From Christensenellaceae bacterium (GTDB lineage Bacteria; Bacillota; Clostridia; Christensenellales; CAAEEZ01): a stretch of DNA of 16,323 bases. The stretch is from the NCBI GenBank assembly GCA_020024085.1, contig JAHHUG010000024.1:1-16323 (forward strand), in the 5' to 3' direction. The notes beneath the pieces were generated by a model. The model was not told the origin of the DNA. It worked only from the letters and a program-made list of their open reading frames with translations, and made no database searches. Below are positions 1-7,030 of the stretch, one piece after another. How positions within the stretch are numbered: position 1 is the first letter of the stretch; the number at the start of each line of letters is the position of its first letter. The position numbers and the translations under genes are program-made.

Positions 1-3
1 CTC

Positions 4-48
4 TAACTTATACATAAATAGTTGATAAATTATCTTAACTTATACATA
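4..48. repeat. Short direct repeats downstream of recG
   Basis: The 13-mer taacttatacata occurs at 4-16 and again at 36-48. Between them lies a small palindrome, gataaattatc (25-35), which recurs at 107-117 inside the 3' end of recG as part of a shared 14-mer, ttgataaattatct (22-35 and 104-117). The region is very AT-rich, so chance is a real possibility. No stem followed by a T-run, in the orientation that would end the recG transcript, is visible before the window ends. Confidence 0.35.
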
Positions 49-86
49 TTAGTATGCTTTACATAATATTTTGTTGCAAAAATTAA

Positions 87-2069
87 CTATGCTAATACAA
101 TTTTTGATAAATTATCTAGCAATTTTGCATCAATTTTAGAAATATCTTGATGCTTTACATCTTCAAAAATTTGTTGAGCTAATATAATTAAATCATTATC
201 AATCAAATCAAGGTCAATTAAGTCACCTGTTCCACTCTGCTTGATGCCAAAAATCTCGCCACCACCCCTTAAACTATAATCAAGTTTACTAATTTTGAAA
301 CCGTCGGTTGTATCCCTTAAGATAGAAAGTCTTTCTATGACCTTTTCATTAGGGTTAGAATAATGCAAATAACAGGTTGCAGGGCTACCATCTCGACCAA
401 CCCTACCTCGAAGTTGATGAAGCGAACTTAAACCAAAGCACTCACTATTTAGAATAACCATATTTGTTGCATCTTGAATATCAACACCAACCTCGATAAT
501 TGTAGTAGATATCAAAATATTATTTTTTCCACTCATAAAATCATTGATTGCTTGGTTTTTATCCTCTTCGGATAATTTGCTATTGATAACAAGTGGTTCA
601 TAGTTAAACTTTGATTTATAGTAATCAAAAACATCATAAACTCCTAGTCTTGAACTACTGCCATAAATGTTTGGACAAACCACGAAAGTCTTTTCATTTT
701 GTCGATTATTATACAAATAATCCAACATATTATATAGCTTTTTTTCTGGCACAAGTAATGTTTTTACATTAGTTTTTTTACTATCAGTTTTCTCGATTTC
801 CACCACATTTAGAGTATTGTTAAACATCAAATTTATTGCCCTTGGAATAGGTGTTGCACTCATAATTAAGCTATCAATATTGACTAATTTATTAAGCACT
901 TTTCCCTTTTCATTGACGCCAAATTTTTGCTGTTCATCAATTATTGCAAAGGTAAAATTAGACAAATTAACCTCATCACTAATTAATGATTGAGTACCTA
1001 AAATTAAGTCAATTTTGTTATTATTAAGGTCATTAATTATTTGTTTTCTTTCGCTAGTTTTGGTACTACTAGACAATTTAGCTACCCTAATTTCACTTGG
1101 CAAAAACCTCTTTGCATTATCAAAATGTTGAGCTAAAAGTGTTTCGCTAGGTACTAGCATTAAGGCTTTTCCACCACATAAAATAACATACAAACTAATC
1201 AATAATGCAACAATTGTTTTACCACTACCTACATCGCCAAGTAACATAAAGCTGATATTATGTGTCGATTTTAATCCATTAACTATTATATTTAGTGCAT
1301 TAAGCTGACTTTTTGTAAGATTAAACGGTAAAGAATTAACTGCACTATCAATAATATTTATATCCTTTGTGTAGTAAAATTTACGATTAGATTTATCCTC
1401 GTTTTGAATAGAATAGAAAGCAAGCATTAAGTTAATAATTTTTTCAAGTTTTATCCTATTCAAATTTTCTTCAAGTGAATTTAGTTCTGTTGGAAAATGT
1501 AGTTTTACAATAGCATCATTAAGAGTATCAATATTATGTTTTTTAGCAACACTCTCACTTATAAAACTATCAAGTTTTACGCTATCTTTTACCTCATTTA
1601 CCATCTTTGATATTTTGGTATTTGTAAGCAATCCTTTAGTTTTATACTCTACCCTAACACCCACCAATTTTGAAGGATTTTTGTCAATTTCAAACTCTGG
1701 ATTTGTAAGGATTAATTTACCATTTTTCTCGGTAAATCTACCATAAAAAATATAGTCGGTATCAAGTGATAAAACCTTTGAAACATAGTCTTGGTTAAAC
1801 CAATCAACTTGAACAATATAACCCTCGTTATCCATTACTTGAATTGAAAAAATATTAAGTTTTGAATTGTGAAATTGCTTTATTTTTTTTGTGTATTTTG
1901 CTTTAATTACACAAAAAAACCCACCCCTAACATTTTTGATAGGGATAGGTGTCATATCAATATATTTATTTGGAGTAAACATCAAAAGTTCCTCGGGAGT
2001 AAAAATATCAAGTTTGTTTAACTTCTCAACTGTTTTTGCTCCTACACCTTTAATGTCTAATAAATCCAT
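87..2069 (-). CDS. recG: ATP-dependent DNA helicase RecG
   Basis: RecG is a double-stranded DNA translocase that remodels stalled replication forks and branch-migrates Holliday junctions. The 660-residue product has near-normal family length. It begins with a helix-hairpin-helix-like and wedge/OB region (about 1-170). The superfamily 2 core follows: Walker A GDVGSGKT at 278-285, motif II DEQQKFG at 378-384, SATPIPR at 404-410, STTIIEVGVD at 521-530 and QLRGRVGR at 552-559. A C-terminal segment LRGGGEIFGIKQSG (about 600-613) matches the RecG translocation motif. Motif II is usually DEQHRFG, so the Q and K are uncommon substitutions. The ATG overlaps the fakA stop by one base (TAATG), which indicates translational coupling. 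It is the last gene of the asp23-fakA-recG group. Confidence 0.97.
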   Translation of the reverse strand: MDLLDIKGVGAKTVEKLNKLDIFTPEELLMFTPNKYIDMTPIPIKNVRGGFFCVIKAKYTKKIKQFHNSKLNIFSIQVMDNEGYIVQVDWFNQDYVSKVLSLDTDYIFYGRFTEKNGKLILTNPEFEIDKNPSKLVGVRVEYKTKGLLTNTKISKMVNEVKDSVKLDSFISESVAKKHNIDTLNDAIVKLHFPTELNSLEENLNRIKLEKIINLMLAFYSIQNEDKSNRKFYYTKDINIIDSAVNSLPFNLTKSQLNALNIIVNGLKSTHNISFMLLGDVGSGKTIVALLISLYVILCGGKALMLVPSETLLAQHFDNAKRFLPSEIRVAKLSSSTKTSERKQIINDLNNNKIDLILGTQSLISDEVNLSNFTFAIIDEQQKFGVNEKGKVLNKLVNIDSLIMSATPIPRAINLMFNNTLNVVEIEKTDSKKTNVKTLLVPEKKLYNMLDYLYNNRQNEKTFVVCPNIYGSSSRLGVYDVFDYYKSKFNYEPLVINSKLSEEDKNQAINDFMSGKNNILISTTIIEVGVDIQDATNMVILNSECFGLSSLHQLRGRVGRDGSPATCYLHYSNPNEKVIERLSILRDTTDGFKISKLDYSLRGGGEIFGIKQSGTGDLIDLDLIDNDLIILAQQIFEDVKHQDISKIDAKLLDNLSKIVLA

Positions 2070-3715
2070 TATTCTATACCAATTAAATAATAATAATGAG
2101 GTTGACCACCATTATAGAATGTTACTTCTAAATCTGGGAATTTTTCCTCGATTGCATCAGCCATTTTTGCTGCATCTTCCTCTTTTACTTCTGCACCATA
2201 GTAAAGTGTTATAAGTTCGCTATCTTCGTCAATAAGTTTACCAACAGTGTCGATTGTAGCTTGTTTGATATCAGTTGCCTTTGCAATAATCTTTTTGTCA
2301 TCAAGACCAATAAAGTCGCCTACTTTTACATCGAAACCATCTATTGATGTATTTCTAACTGCATGAGTAATTTGACCACATGTAATCTTATCAAGCTCTC
2401 TATTCATTTTTTTGTTGTTATTCTCTGGAGTATCCTCTGGGTTATATGCAAGTGCTACTGCGATACCTTGAGGTATTTCTTTTGTAGGGATAACATATAC
2501 ATTACATTCTGCAAGAGCCTTTGCTTGTTCTGATGCTAAAATGATATTTTTGTTGTTTGGTAGAATAAATACATTATCTGCATTTACCCTTTTTATAGCT
2601 GCTAGAATATCCTCAACTGATGGATTCATAGTTTGACCACCTTGAACGATATAGTTAGCATTGAAATCTCTAAATATTTTAGCGATACCATCACCTGCAC
2701 CAATAGCAATTAAACCGTTTGTCTTATGCTCTTGGATAGCATTTTGTTCTTCCTTTTTCTTTTTGATAGCTTGATTTTGGTGAACCATATTATCAATCTT
2801 GATTTTATCAAGCTCTCCAAGTAAAAGTGCTGCTTTTAGTGCCTTATCTGGATTATTTGTGTGTATATGAACCTTTACAAGTTGTAAATCGCCAATTACA
2901 ATTACACAATCGCCAATAGTTAGGAATAAATCACGAAGTTTATCAATATCAGCCTCGGTTACCTTTGGATAAATATTGGTAATAAAGAACTCGGTACAAT
3001 ACATAAATTTGATGTCGCCAAGCTCCATTTCCTCATCTTGAGTAAGCTCCTCGAAAGCTGTTGAAATGTCGTCATTTTCGACTACATCTGGAATTTCGTT
3101 ACCAACAAGTATCTCATACATACCTTGGAAGATACATAATAAGCCTTTACCACCTGCATCAACTACACCTGCCTTTTTTAGTACTGGTAGCATATCAGGG
3201 GTTTTGTTTAGTACTTCTTCGCCCTTTGCTAAAATCTTTTCAAAGAATATATCAATATCCATTTTTCTATTCTTTGTGATAGATATAGCATATTCTGTCA
3301 TTAATCTTATTACGGTAAGGATTGTACCCTCTTTTGGTTTAGTGATAGCTGAATAAGCAATCTCTGTACCTATTTTCATAGCAAGAGCAAAATCCTTTGA
3401 ATTGACAACTTTCTTTGAAGATAAACCTTCTGCAATTCCCTTTAAGATTTGAGATAAAATAACGCCACTATTGCCTCTTGCACCATTTAATGCACCACGG
3501 CTAAGTGCCTTTGCAATCTCTGGCATTTCATCATTTGGTATTGCCTTTATTTCTGTAATTACTGATGCCATCGTAAGACTCATGTTTGTACCAGTATCTC
3601 CATCGGGAACAGGGAAAACATTAAGTGCATCAACAACTTTTTTATTATTTTGTAGCATTTTGTCTGCACCAAATAACATTTGCTTAAACAAAACACTATT
3701 TATTGAATTAATCAT
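2069..3715 (-). CDS. fakA: Fatty acid kinase ATP-binding subunit FakA (DAK2 / YloV family)
   Basis: FakA binds ATP and phosphorylates fatty acids carried by FakB proteins, feeding exogenous fatty acids into phospholipid synthesis. The 548 residues match the family. The N-terminal DAK2 nucleotide domain shows NVFPVPDGDTGTN at 32-44 and GARGNSGVI at 78-86. A middle domain contains HIHTNNPDKA (about residue 283), and the C-terminal domain holds GGQTMNPSVEDIL (about 359). It lies directly after asp23, 9 nt away, with TAGGTGA as ribosome-binding site. Its stop overlaps the recG start by one base. The asp23-fakA pairing is a standard Bacillota arrangement. No fakB is visible in the window. The older name is YloV, a DAK-phosphatase-domain protein; a role as a dihydroxyacetone kinase is less likely because the dedicated DhaK partner is absent nearby. 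Confidence 0.93.
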   Translation of the reverse strand: MINSINSVLFKQMLFGADKMLQNNKKVVDALNVFPVPDGDTGTNMSLTMASVITEIKAIPNDEMPEIAKALSRGALNGARGNSGVILSQILKGIAEGLSSKKVVNSKDFALAMKIGTEIAYSAITKPKEGTILTVIRLMTEYAISITKNRKMDIDIFFEKILAKGEEVLNKTPDMLPVLKKAGVVDAGGKGLLCIFQGMYEILVGNEIPDVVENDDISTAFEELTQDEEMELGDIKFMYCTEFFITNIYPKVTEADIDKLRDLFLTIGDCVIVIGDLQLVKVHIHTNNPDKALKAALLLGELDKIKIDNMVHQNQAIKKKKEEQNAIQEHKTNGLIAIGAGDGIAKIFRDFNANYIVQGGQTMNPSVEDILAAIKRVNADNVFILPNNKNIILASEQAKALAECNVYVIPTKEIPQGIAVALAYNPEDTPENNNKKMNRELDKITCGQITHAVRNTSIDGFDVKVGDFIGLDDKKIIAKATDIKQATIDTVGKLIDEDSELITLYYGAEVKEEDAAKMADAIEEKFPDLEVTFYNGGQPHYYYLIGIE

Positions 3716-3724
3716 TCATTTCAC

Positions 3725-4075
3725 CTATACTCTCATACCTACTACATGTATGTTGACTTCTTTTACAATCATTCCACTAAAATATTCTACACCATAAATA
3801 ACTGCTCGTTTTAGTGAATCCACAACGGCAGTTACGGTAACTCCATATTTTAGTACTACAAATATATCAATATACAATTTGTTGTTTGTAGATACAACTT
3901 TAACGCCTTTATTCAACGAATCTTTGTTAAATAAAGATAAAAAGCTATCTGTAAAACTTTTTGAAACAAGTTCTACTACACCATAGCACTCACTTGCAAT
4001 ATGATTAGTCAATCTTGCAATGGCTTCATCAGATATGGTAATTCGACCATTTTTGTTTACTGTACTAGCTGGCAT
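3725..4075 (-). CDS. asp23: Asp23/Gls24 family envelope stress protein
   Basis: This small alkaline-shock family protein (116 residues) corresponds to B. subtilis YloU. The pattern seen is an opening GRITISDEAIARL, a mid-protein ECYGVVEL and a late KYGVTVTAVVDSLKRAV, all typical of the Asp23 domain. No signal peptide or membrane span is evident. Family members are thought to act at the cell envelope, but the biochemical role is not settled. The start at 4075 follows an AAGGAG ribosome-binding site at close spacing. It is the first gene of the asp23-fakA-recG transcript and is divergent from rpmB. Confidence 0.9.
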   Translation of the reverse strand: MPASTVNKNGRITISDEAIARLTNHIASECYGVVELVSKSFTDSFLSLFNKDSLNKGVKVVSTNNKLYIDIFVVLKYGVTVTAVVDSLKRAVIYGVEYFSGMIVKEVNIHVVGMRV

Positions 4076-4114
4076 AACTCTCCTTAATTATTATTATTGT
4101 ATATTCCATGTATT

Positions 4115-4143
4115 ATATTAACCTATAATTAAAAAAAATGCAA
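4115..4143 (-). promoter_or_regulatory. Predicted sigma-A promoter for asp23-fakA-recG
   Basis: On the minus strand a TTGCAT box (4143-4138) is followed by a 17-nt spacer and a TAATAT box (4120-4115), about 40 nt before the asp23 ATG. A TATAAT overlaps at 4117-4112 but would require a 20-nt spacer. This is a match to the consensus by eye and was not measured. Confidence 0.55.
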
Positions 4144-4172
4144 GTATTTACAATAAAAGTAGATTATTTCTG

Positions 4173-4201
4173 TTGCAAAATTTCTAAATATATGATACTA
4201 T
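4173..4201 (+). promoter_or_regulatory. Predicted sigma-A promoter for rpmB
   Basis: TTGCAA (4173-4178) and TACTAT (4196-4201) are separated by exactly 17 nt, placing transcription start near 4208 and leaving a short leader before the rpmB ribosome-binding site. It is back to back with the predicted asp23 promoter, with about 30 nt between the two -35 boxes. Confidence 0.55.
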
Positions 4202-4236
4202 ATTGCTGTTGTAGAACATTACGGGAGGTAATACTA

Positions 4237-4425
4237 ATGTCAAGAGTATGCAGTATTTGCGGAAAAGGTAAACAAAGCGGTAATAAAGTTAGCCATAGCC
4301 ATCGTTTAGCTAGAAGAGCTTGGAATGCCAATGTTCAAAAGGTTAGAATTATCAAAGATGGTAAGGTTGAAACTTGCTATGTTTGTGCTAAATGCCTAAA
4401 GAGTGGCAAAGTAGAAAGAGCTTAA
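4237..4425 (+). CDS. rpmB: 50S ribosomal protein L28
   Basis: L28 is a component of the large ribosomal subunit. The 62-residue product starts MSRVCSICGKGKQSGNKVSH and carries two Cys pairs, C5/C8 and C50/C53, so it is the zinc-binding (C+) form. The start at 4237 is chosen because GGGAGG (4223-4228) lies 8 nt upstream. The frame stays open upstream to an ATG at 4138, but that stretch would be Cys-rich non-homologous sequence overlapping the promoter. The gene stands alone on the plus strand, is transcribed away from asp23 and ends at a strong intrinsic terminator. Its place between spoVM and asp23 follows Bacillota synteny. Confidence 0.96.
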   Translation: MSRVCSICGKGKQSGNKVSHSHRLARRAWNANVQKVRIIKDGKVETCYVCAKCLKSGKVERA

Positions 4426-4452
4426 CTTTTTATATTTAGATATAAAAATTTA

Positions 4453-4478
4453 GGAGTAATTATATTACTCCTTTTTTT
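4453..4478 (+). terminator. Rho-independent terminator of rpmB
   Basis: A perfect 8-bp stem, ggagtaat (4453-4460) with attactcc (4464-4471), has a 3-nt loop and is followed by seven T (4472-4478), starting 27 nt after the rpmB stop. On the minus strand the same stem is followed only by an interrupted T-run, so it might weakly terminate the opposing long operon as well. Confidence 0.9.
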
Positions 4479-4810
4479 AATATAATTTTTTTGTTTATTC
4501 CCCTACTTTAGTTTAGTTATTGATATAGGTAATAACTATATAATATTCTAGGAAATGCATATAGAAAAACAGAATACACATTTTTGATTGAGGTAGATAA
4601 TTACACTAAACCTTATACTACCCTTACTAGAAAAACAACATACCCTATATTAAGTACTCTATTTATGGTGCTGGGTAAATAGTACAAACAGGACAACTTG
4701 AAAGATATAGGATATCCGTTCCAAAAGAATATTATCAAAAAGCAAAAGAGATTGTAGACAATAATTAGCTATATAATATTGTAATTAATAAATAAATATA
4801 ATTGGAAATA
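4479..4810. other. Convergent intergenic region between rpmB and spoVM
   Basis: This stretch lies between the rpmB terminator and the spoVM stop. Apart from the DUF2007-like relic at 4555-4768, I see no intact ORF, RNA gene or strong terminator for the long minus-strand operon. The sequence just after spoVM is very AT-rich, with no GC-containing stem and T-run on the minus strand. Confidence 0.5.
4555..4768 (+). pseudogene. Frameshifted relic of a DUF2007-like (putative signal-transducing) small protein
   Basis: No intact frame exists here, but consecutive pieces in three frames read like one short protein. The pieces are TEYTFLIEVDNYT (about 4567-4605), then LPLLEK (about 4618-4635), then NNIPYIKYSIYGAG (about 4634-4675). 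After an in-frame TAA at 4676 comes QLERYRISVPKEYYQKAKEI (about 4694-4753), ending at TAG 4766-4768. The order 'LLE-x-N-IP ... GAG ... VPKEYY-KAKEI' resembles DUF2007-type proteins (PF09413), which are usually about 70 residues long. At least two or three indels and one stop would be needed to explain it. Family assignment is from memory of the pattern. Alternatives are an unrelated decayed ORF or chance. It lies downstream of the rpmB terminator and converges on spoVM. Confidence 0.5.
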
Positions 4811-4909
4811 TTATTCCTCTTTTTTTAATTCTTCCTTATGTAGTTTTCCCTTAAAAAATCTAAGTATCTTTTTCATAAAAGTAGGTGGATTAATTAAGAC
4901 TATTTTCAT
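4811..4909 (-). CDS. spoVM: SpoVM-like stage V sporulation peptide
   Basis: This 32-residue ORF starts MKIVLINPPTFMKKILRF and ends in a Lys/Glu-rich tail. B. subtilis SpoVM is a 26-residue amphipathic helix that recognises the curved forespore membrane, anchors SpoIVA coat polymerisation and inhibits FtsH. Aligned without gaps, M1, K2, P9, F11, I15, R17 and G21 coincide with the B. subtilis peptide. The ATG lies 1 nt after the thiN stop, and AGGGGG, inside the end of thiN, serves as ribosome-binding site, so translation is coupled. The position between thiN and rpmB is exactly where spoVM sits in Bacillus and Clostridium. The tail is about six residues longer than in B. subtilis. The function is inferred from homology and synteny together, because the peptide is too short for similarity alone. 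Confidence 0.85.
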   Translation of the reverse strand: MKIVLINPPTFMKKILRFFKGKLHKEELKKEE

Positions 4910-4910
4910 A

Positions 4911-5507
4911 CTACCCCCTATTAATAACAAAGATTAAAGCAACTCCCTCTGCAATATTTATTGTAATTTCATCATCTAAACATACATTTGAGATACCTCT
5001 TGATGAGTTCCTTGTGATAGTTAGCTCATTCATTGGATACTTTAACCCTTTTTCGTTATGTATATGCACCTTATCCATAAAAGGTACTACCGAAAGGGTT
5101 TTATTTTTAACATTTTGCAAGGTAATAGGTTTATCGGTCATATACATAGTATAATCGCTACTCATACCGACAACATTTACACCCTTCAAAAATGCCTTAT
5201 ACATCAAACAATAATTACCTTCCACATGGTCAGGTCTGCCACCAAATACACCATAAAAATGTATTGTGTCGGGATTTTTGCCTAGACAATAATCAAGGGC
5301 AAGTTCTCCATCGGTTGCATCTTTTTCCGGTGGGTAATAGATAATATCACGGTTTGGGCGAACAGAAACACTATCCATATCGCCAATTAAAATATCCGGC
5401 TCAATACCAAGATTTTGAAGTCTATCATAACCACCATCACTACAAACGATAAAATCATCATCAATAGTATCGGTGATATCGCCATTTAATACAAGCCCTA
5501 TATTCAT
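4911..5507 (-). CDS. thiN: Thiamine pyrophosphokinase
   Basis: ThiN transfers pyrophosphate from ATP to thiamine, giving thiamine diphosphate. The 198-residue product (family about 210) shows the expected motifs: CSDGGYDRLQNLGIEPDILIG followed by DMDS near 22-46, EKDATDGELAL near 61-71, and GVFGGRPDHVEGN near 86-98. These carry the Asp and Gly residues that bind the nucleotide and metal. It begins 1 nt after the rpe stop with AAGAGG as ribosome-binding site, and spoVM follows 1 nt after its own stop. No TPP riboswitch is visible upstream, as expected for a gene inside an operon. Confidence 0.95.
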   Translation of the reverse strand: MNIGLVLNGDITDTIDDDFIVCSDGGYDRLQNLGIEPDILIGDMDSVSVRPNRDIIYYPPEKDATDGELALDYCLGKNPDTIHFYGVFGGRPDHVEGNYCLMYKAFLKGVNVVGMSSDYTMYMTDKPITLQNVKNKTLSVVPFMDKVHIHNEKGLKYPMNELTITRNSSRGISNVCLDDEITINIAEGVALIFVINRG

Positions 5508-5508
5508 A

Positions 5509-6159
5509 TTAGCCTCTTAATGCCTTGATTGTATCTGCTGGGTTCTCTGCCTTGAATACTGCACTACCTGCAACTACTACATTTACTCCTGCTTCAAGTA
5601 CATCTTTTATATTATTAGTGTTGATACCACCATCAATTTCAATGTCGATATCTCTACCTGTTTTTTCTATCATTTTTTTAGCTTCACGAACTTTGTCAAG
5701 CACCTCTGGAATAAAACTTTGACCACCAAAACCTGCATATACACTCATAATAAGTAGCATATCAATATCCTCAAGATAGTCTTCAACTAGGCTAAGTGGC
5801 TTATCTGGATTAAGTACAAGTCCACACTTTTTGCCCTTGCTTTTGATAATGTCAAGTGCCTTTTTTACATCTTTACTTGCATCTGGGTGAAATGTAACAA
5901 TATCTGCACCACAGTCACAAAATTCGCCAACATATTTCTCTGGCTCGGTTATCATTAGATGCACATCAAATGGCAAAGTTGAATACTTTCTAAGTGACTT
6001 CACCATAGGCATACCAAAGGTAATATTAGGTACAAATACTCCGTCCATTACATCGCAATGCACAAGGTCTGCACCCCATTTTTCAACATTTGCAACACCC
6101 TCGCCCATCTTTGCAAACTCTGCTGACAAAATTGATGGACTAACTAAAACTTTACTCAT
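5509..6159 (-). CDS. rpe: Ribulose-phosphate 3-epimerase
   Basis: Rpe interconverts ribulose 5-phosphate and xylulose 5-phosphate in the pentose phosphate pathway. The 216-residue TIM barrel begins MSKVLVSPSILSAEFAKMGE and shows HCDVMDGVFVPNITFG, DVHLMI, VYAGFGGQSF (often V-PGFGGQ) and IEIDGGIN, supplying the metal and phosphate-binding residues. The start at 6159 is preferred because AGGAGG lies 7 nt upstream and the Ser-Pro-Ser-Ile opening is at its family position. The longer open frame back to 6246 only overlaps rsgA. Its first 8 nt overlap the end of rsgA. Confidence 0.96.
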   Translation of the reverse strand: MSKVLVSPSILSAEFAKMGEGVANVEKWGADLVHCDVMDGVFVPNITFGMPMVKSLRKYSTLPFDVHLMITEPEKYVGEFCDCGADIVTFHPDASKDVKKALDIIKSKGKKCGLVLNPDKPLSLVEDYLEDIDMLLIMSVYAGFGGQSFIPEVLDKVREAKKMIEKTGRDIDIEIDGGINTNNIKDVLEAGVNVVVAGSAVFKAENPADTIKALRG

Positions 6160-7030
6160 ACTTTTTCCTCCTAGCTTCCTTAATTTGCTCATAAATTTGT
6201 ATATATCTATCATATCTTGATTGTGAAATTTCGCCACTTTGAACAAGCTCTTTTACCTTACATTCTGGCTCGTGAATATGATTGCACCCACGATATTTAC
6301 AATAGTAAGATGGCTCATAAAACTCCGGATAATAGGTAACAAGCTCCTTTTCATTAATATCGATATTCTCCAACATTGAGAATCCACAAGTATCCACAAC
6401 ATAACCTCCTGCAACCTTGATAATCTCGGTTACACGAGTGGTGTGCTTGCCTCGTTCGGTCTTTTTCGATAACCCTCCAACCTCAAGAGTTCTGTCTTCT
6501 AGTAGGCAATTAATAATGGAACTTTTGCCAACTGCTGACTGACCACAAAAACAAATTACTTTATCCTCAATTAACTTTTCTAGCTCCTTGATACCCTCTT
6601 TGGTATATGCTGAAACATAGTAAATATCCACAATATCCTTGTAGTCTTTTTCGATAGCACCTTTTAGCTCGGCATCTAAAATATCCACTTTATTAACACA
6701 TAAAACTGGTTTTATATTGCTATGCTTACAGTTAATAAGTATTTTATCAACTAGCACAAAATCGGGCTTTGGAGAAGCACATATAGTGATAATTGCCATA
6801 TCAATATTTGCTACATATGGCCTAATTAAACTATTTGTGCGAGGGTAAACTTTTTCGATAACATTGATTTTATTTGAACATTCCATTTCTACAATGTCGC
6901 CTACCCTTATTTCACCATCATTTTTTAATTTTCCTCTAGCGAAAGCCTTATATTCAGTGTCGTTTGAAAGCACTGTAAATTTGCCAGCTACACCCTTTAT
7001 TACTCTACCTTTAATGGTTTTTTCCTCCAC
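6152..7030 (-). CDS. rsgA: Ribosome small subunit-dependent GTPase A (RsgA/CpgA)
   Basis: RsgA is a circularly permuted GTPase that checks late 30S subunit maturation. After the N-terminal OB fold, the motifs appear in permuted order: NKVD (113-116), GQSAVGKS P-loop (163-170) and DTCGF (about 213). The C-terminal zinc knuckle C-x4-C-x-H-x5-C uses C244, C249, H251 and C257. The start is uncertain. A GTG at 7030, with AGAAGG upstream, gives 292 residues. An in-frame ATT at 7015 has GGAGG placed exactly 8 nt upstream and falls where the family usually starts (M-x-G-x-I-K-G). The gene overlaps rlmN by 20 nt, or by 1 nt with the ATT start. In many Bacillota prpC and prkC separate these two genes, and both are missing here. 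Confidence 0.95.
   Translation of the reverse strand: MEEKTIKGRVIKGVAGKFTVLSNDTEYKAFARGKLKNDGEIRVGDIVEMECSNKINVIEKVYPRTNSLIRPYVANIDMAIITICASPKPDFVLVDKILINCKHSNIKPVLCVNKVDILDAELKGAIEKDYKDIVDIYYVSAYTKEGIKELEKLIEDKVICFCGQSAVGKSSIINCLLEDRTLEVGGLSKKTERGKHTTRVTEIIKVAGGYVVDTCGFSMLENIDINEKELVTYYPEFYEPSYYCKYRGCNHIHEPECKVKELVQSGEISQSRYDRYIQIYEQIKEARRKKYE

Noticed and set aside
1891..2214. Plus-strand open frame opposite recG/fakA, and similar antisense frames opposite fakA, priA, coaBC and yicC
   Set aside because: They are opposite well-supported genes, have no ribosome-binding sites and show hydrophobic low-complexity sequence typical of antisense frames in AT-rich genes.
4138..4236. Upstream extension of the rpmB reading frame to an ATG at 4138
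   Set aside because: It would add a Cys-rich segment unlike any L28, lacks a ribosome-binding site and covers the predicted promoter; the ATG at 4237 has GGGAGG 8 nt upstream.
4479..4554. Possible small RNA or riboswitch after the rpmB terminator
   Set aside because: No stable GC-containing stems or recognisable conserved core; the sequence is plain AT-rich.
6160..6246. Upstream extension of the rpe reading frame
   Set aside because: The extra residues lie inside rsgA and do not resemble epimerases; AGGAGG and the SPSILSAEF opening fix the start at 6159.
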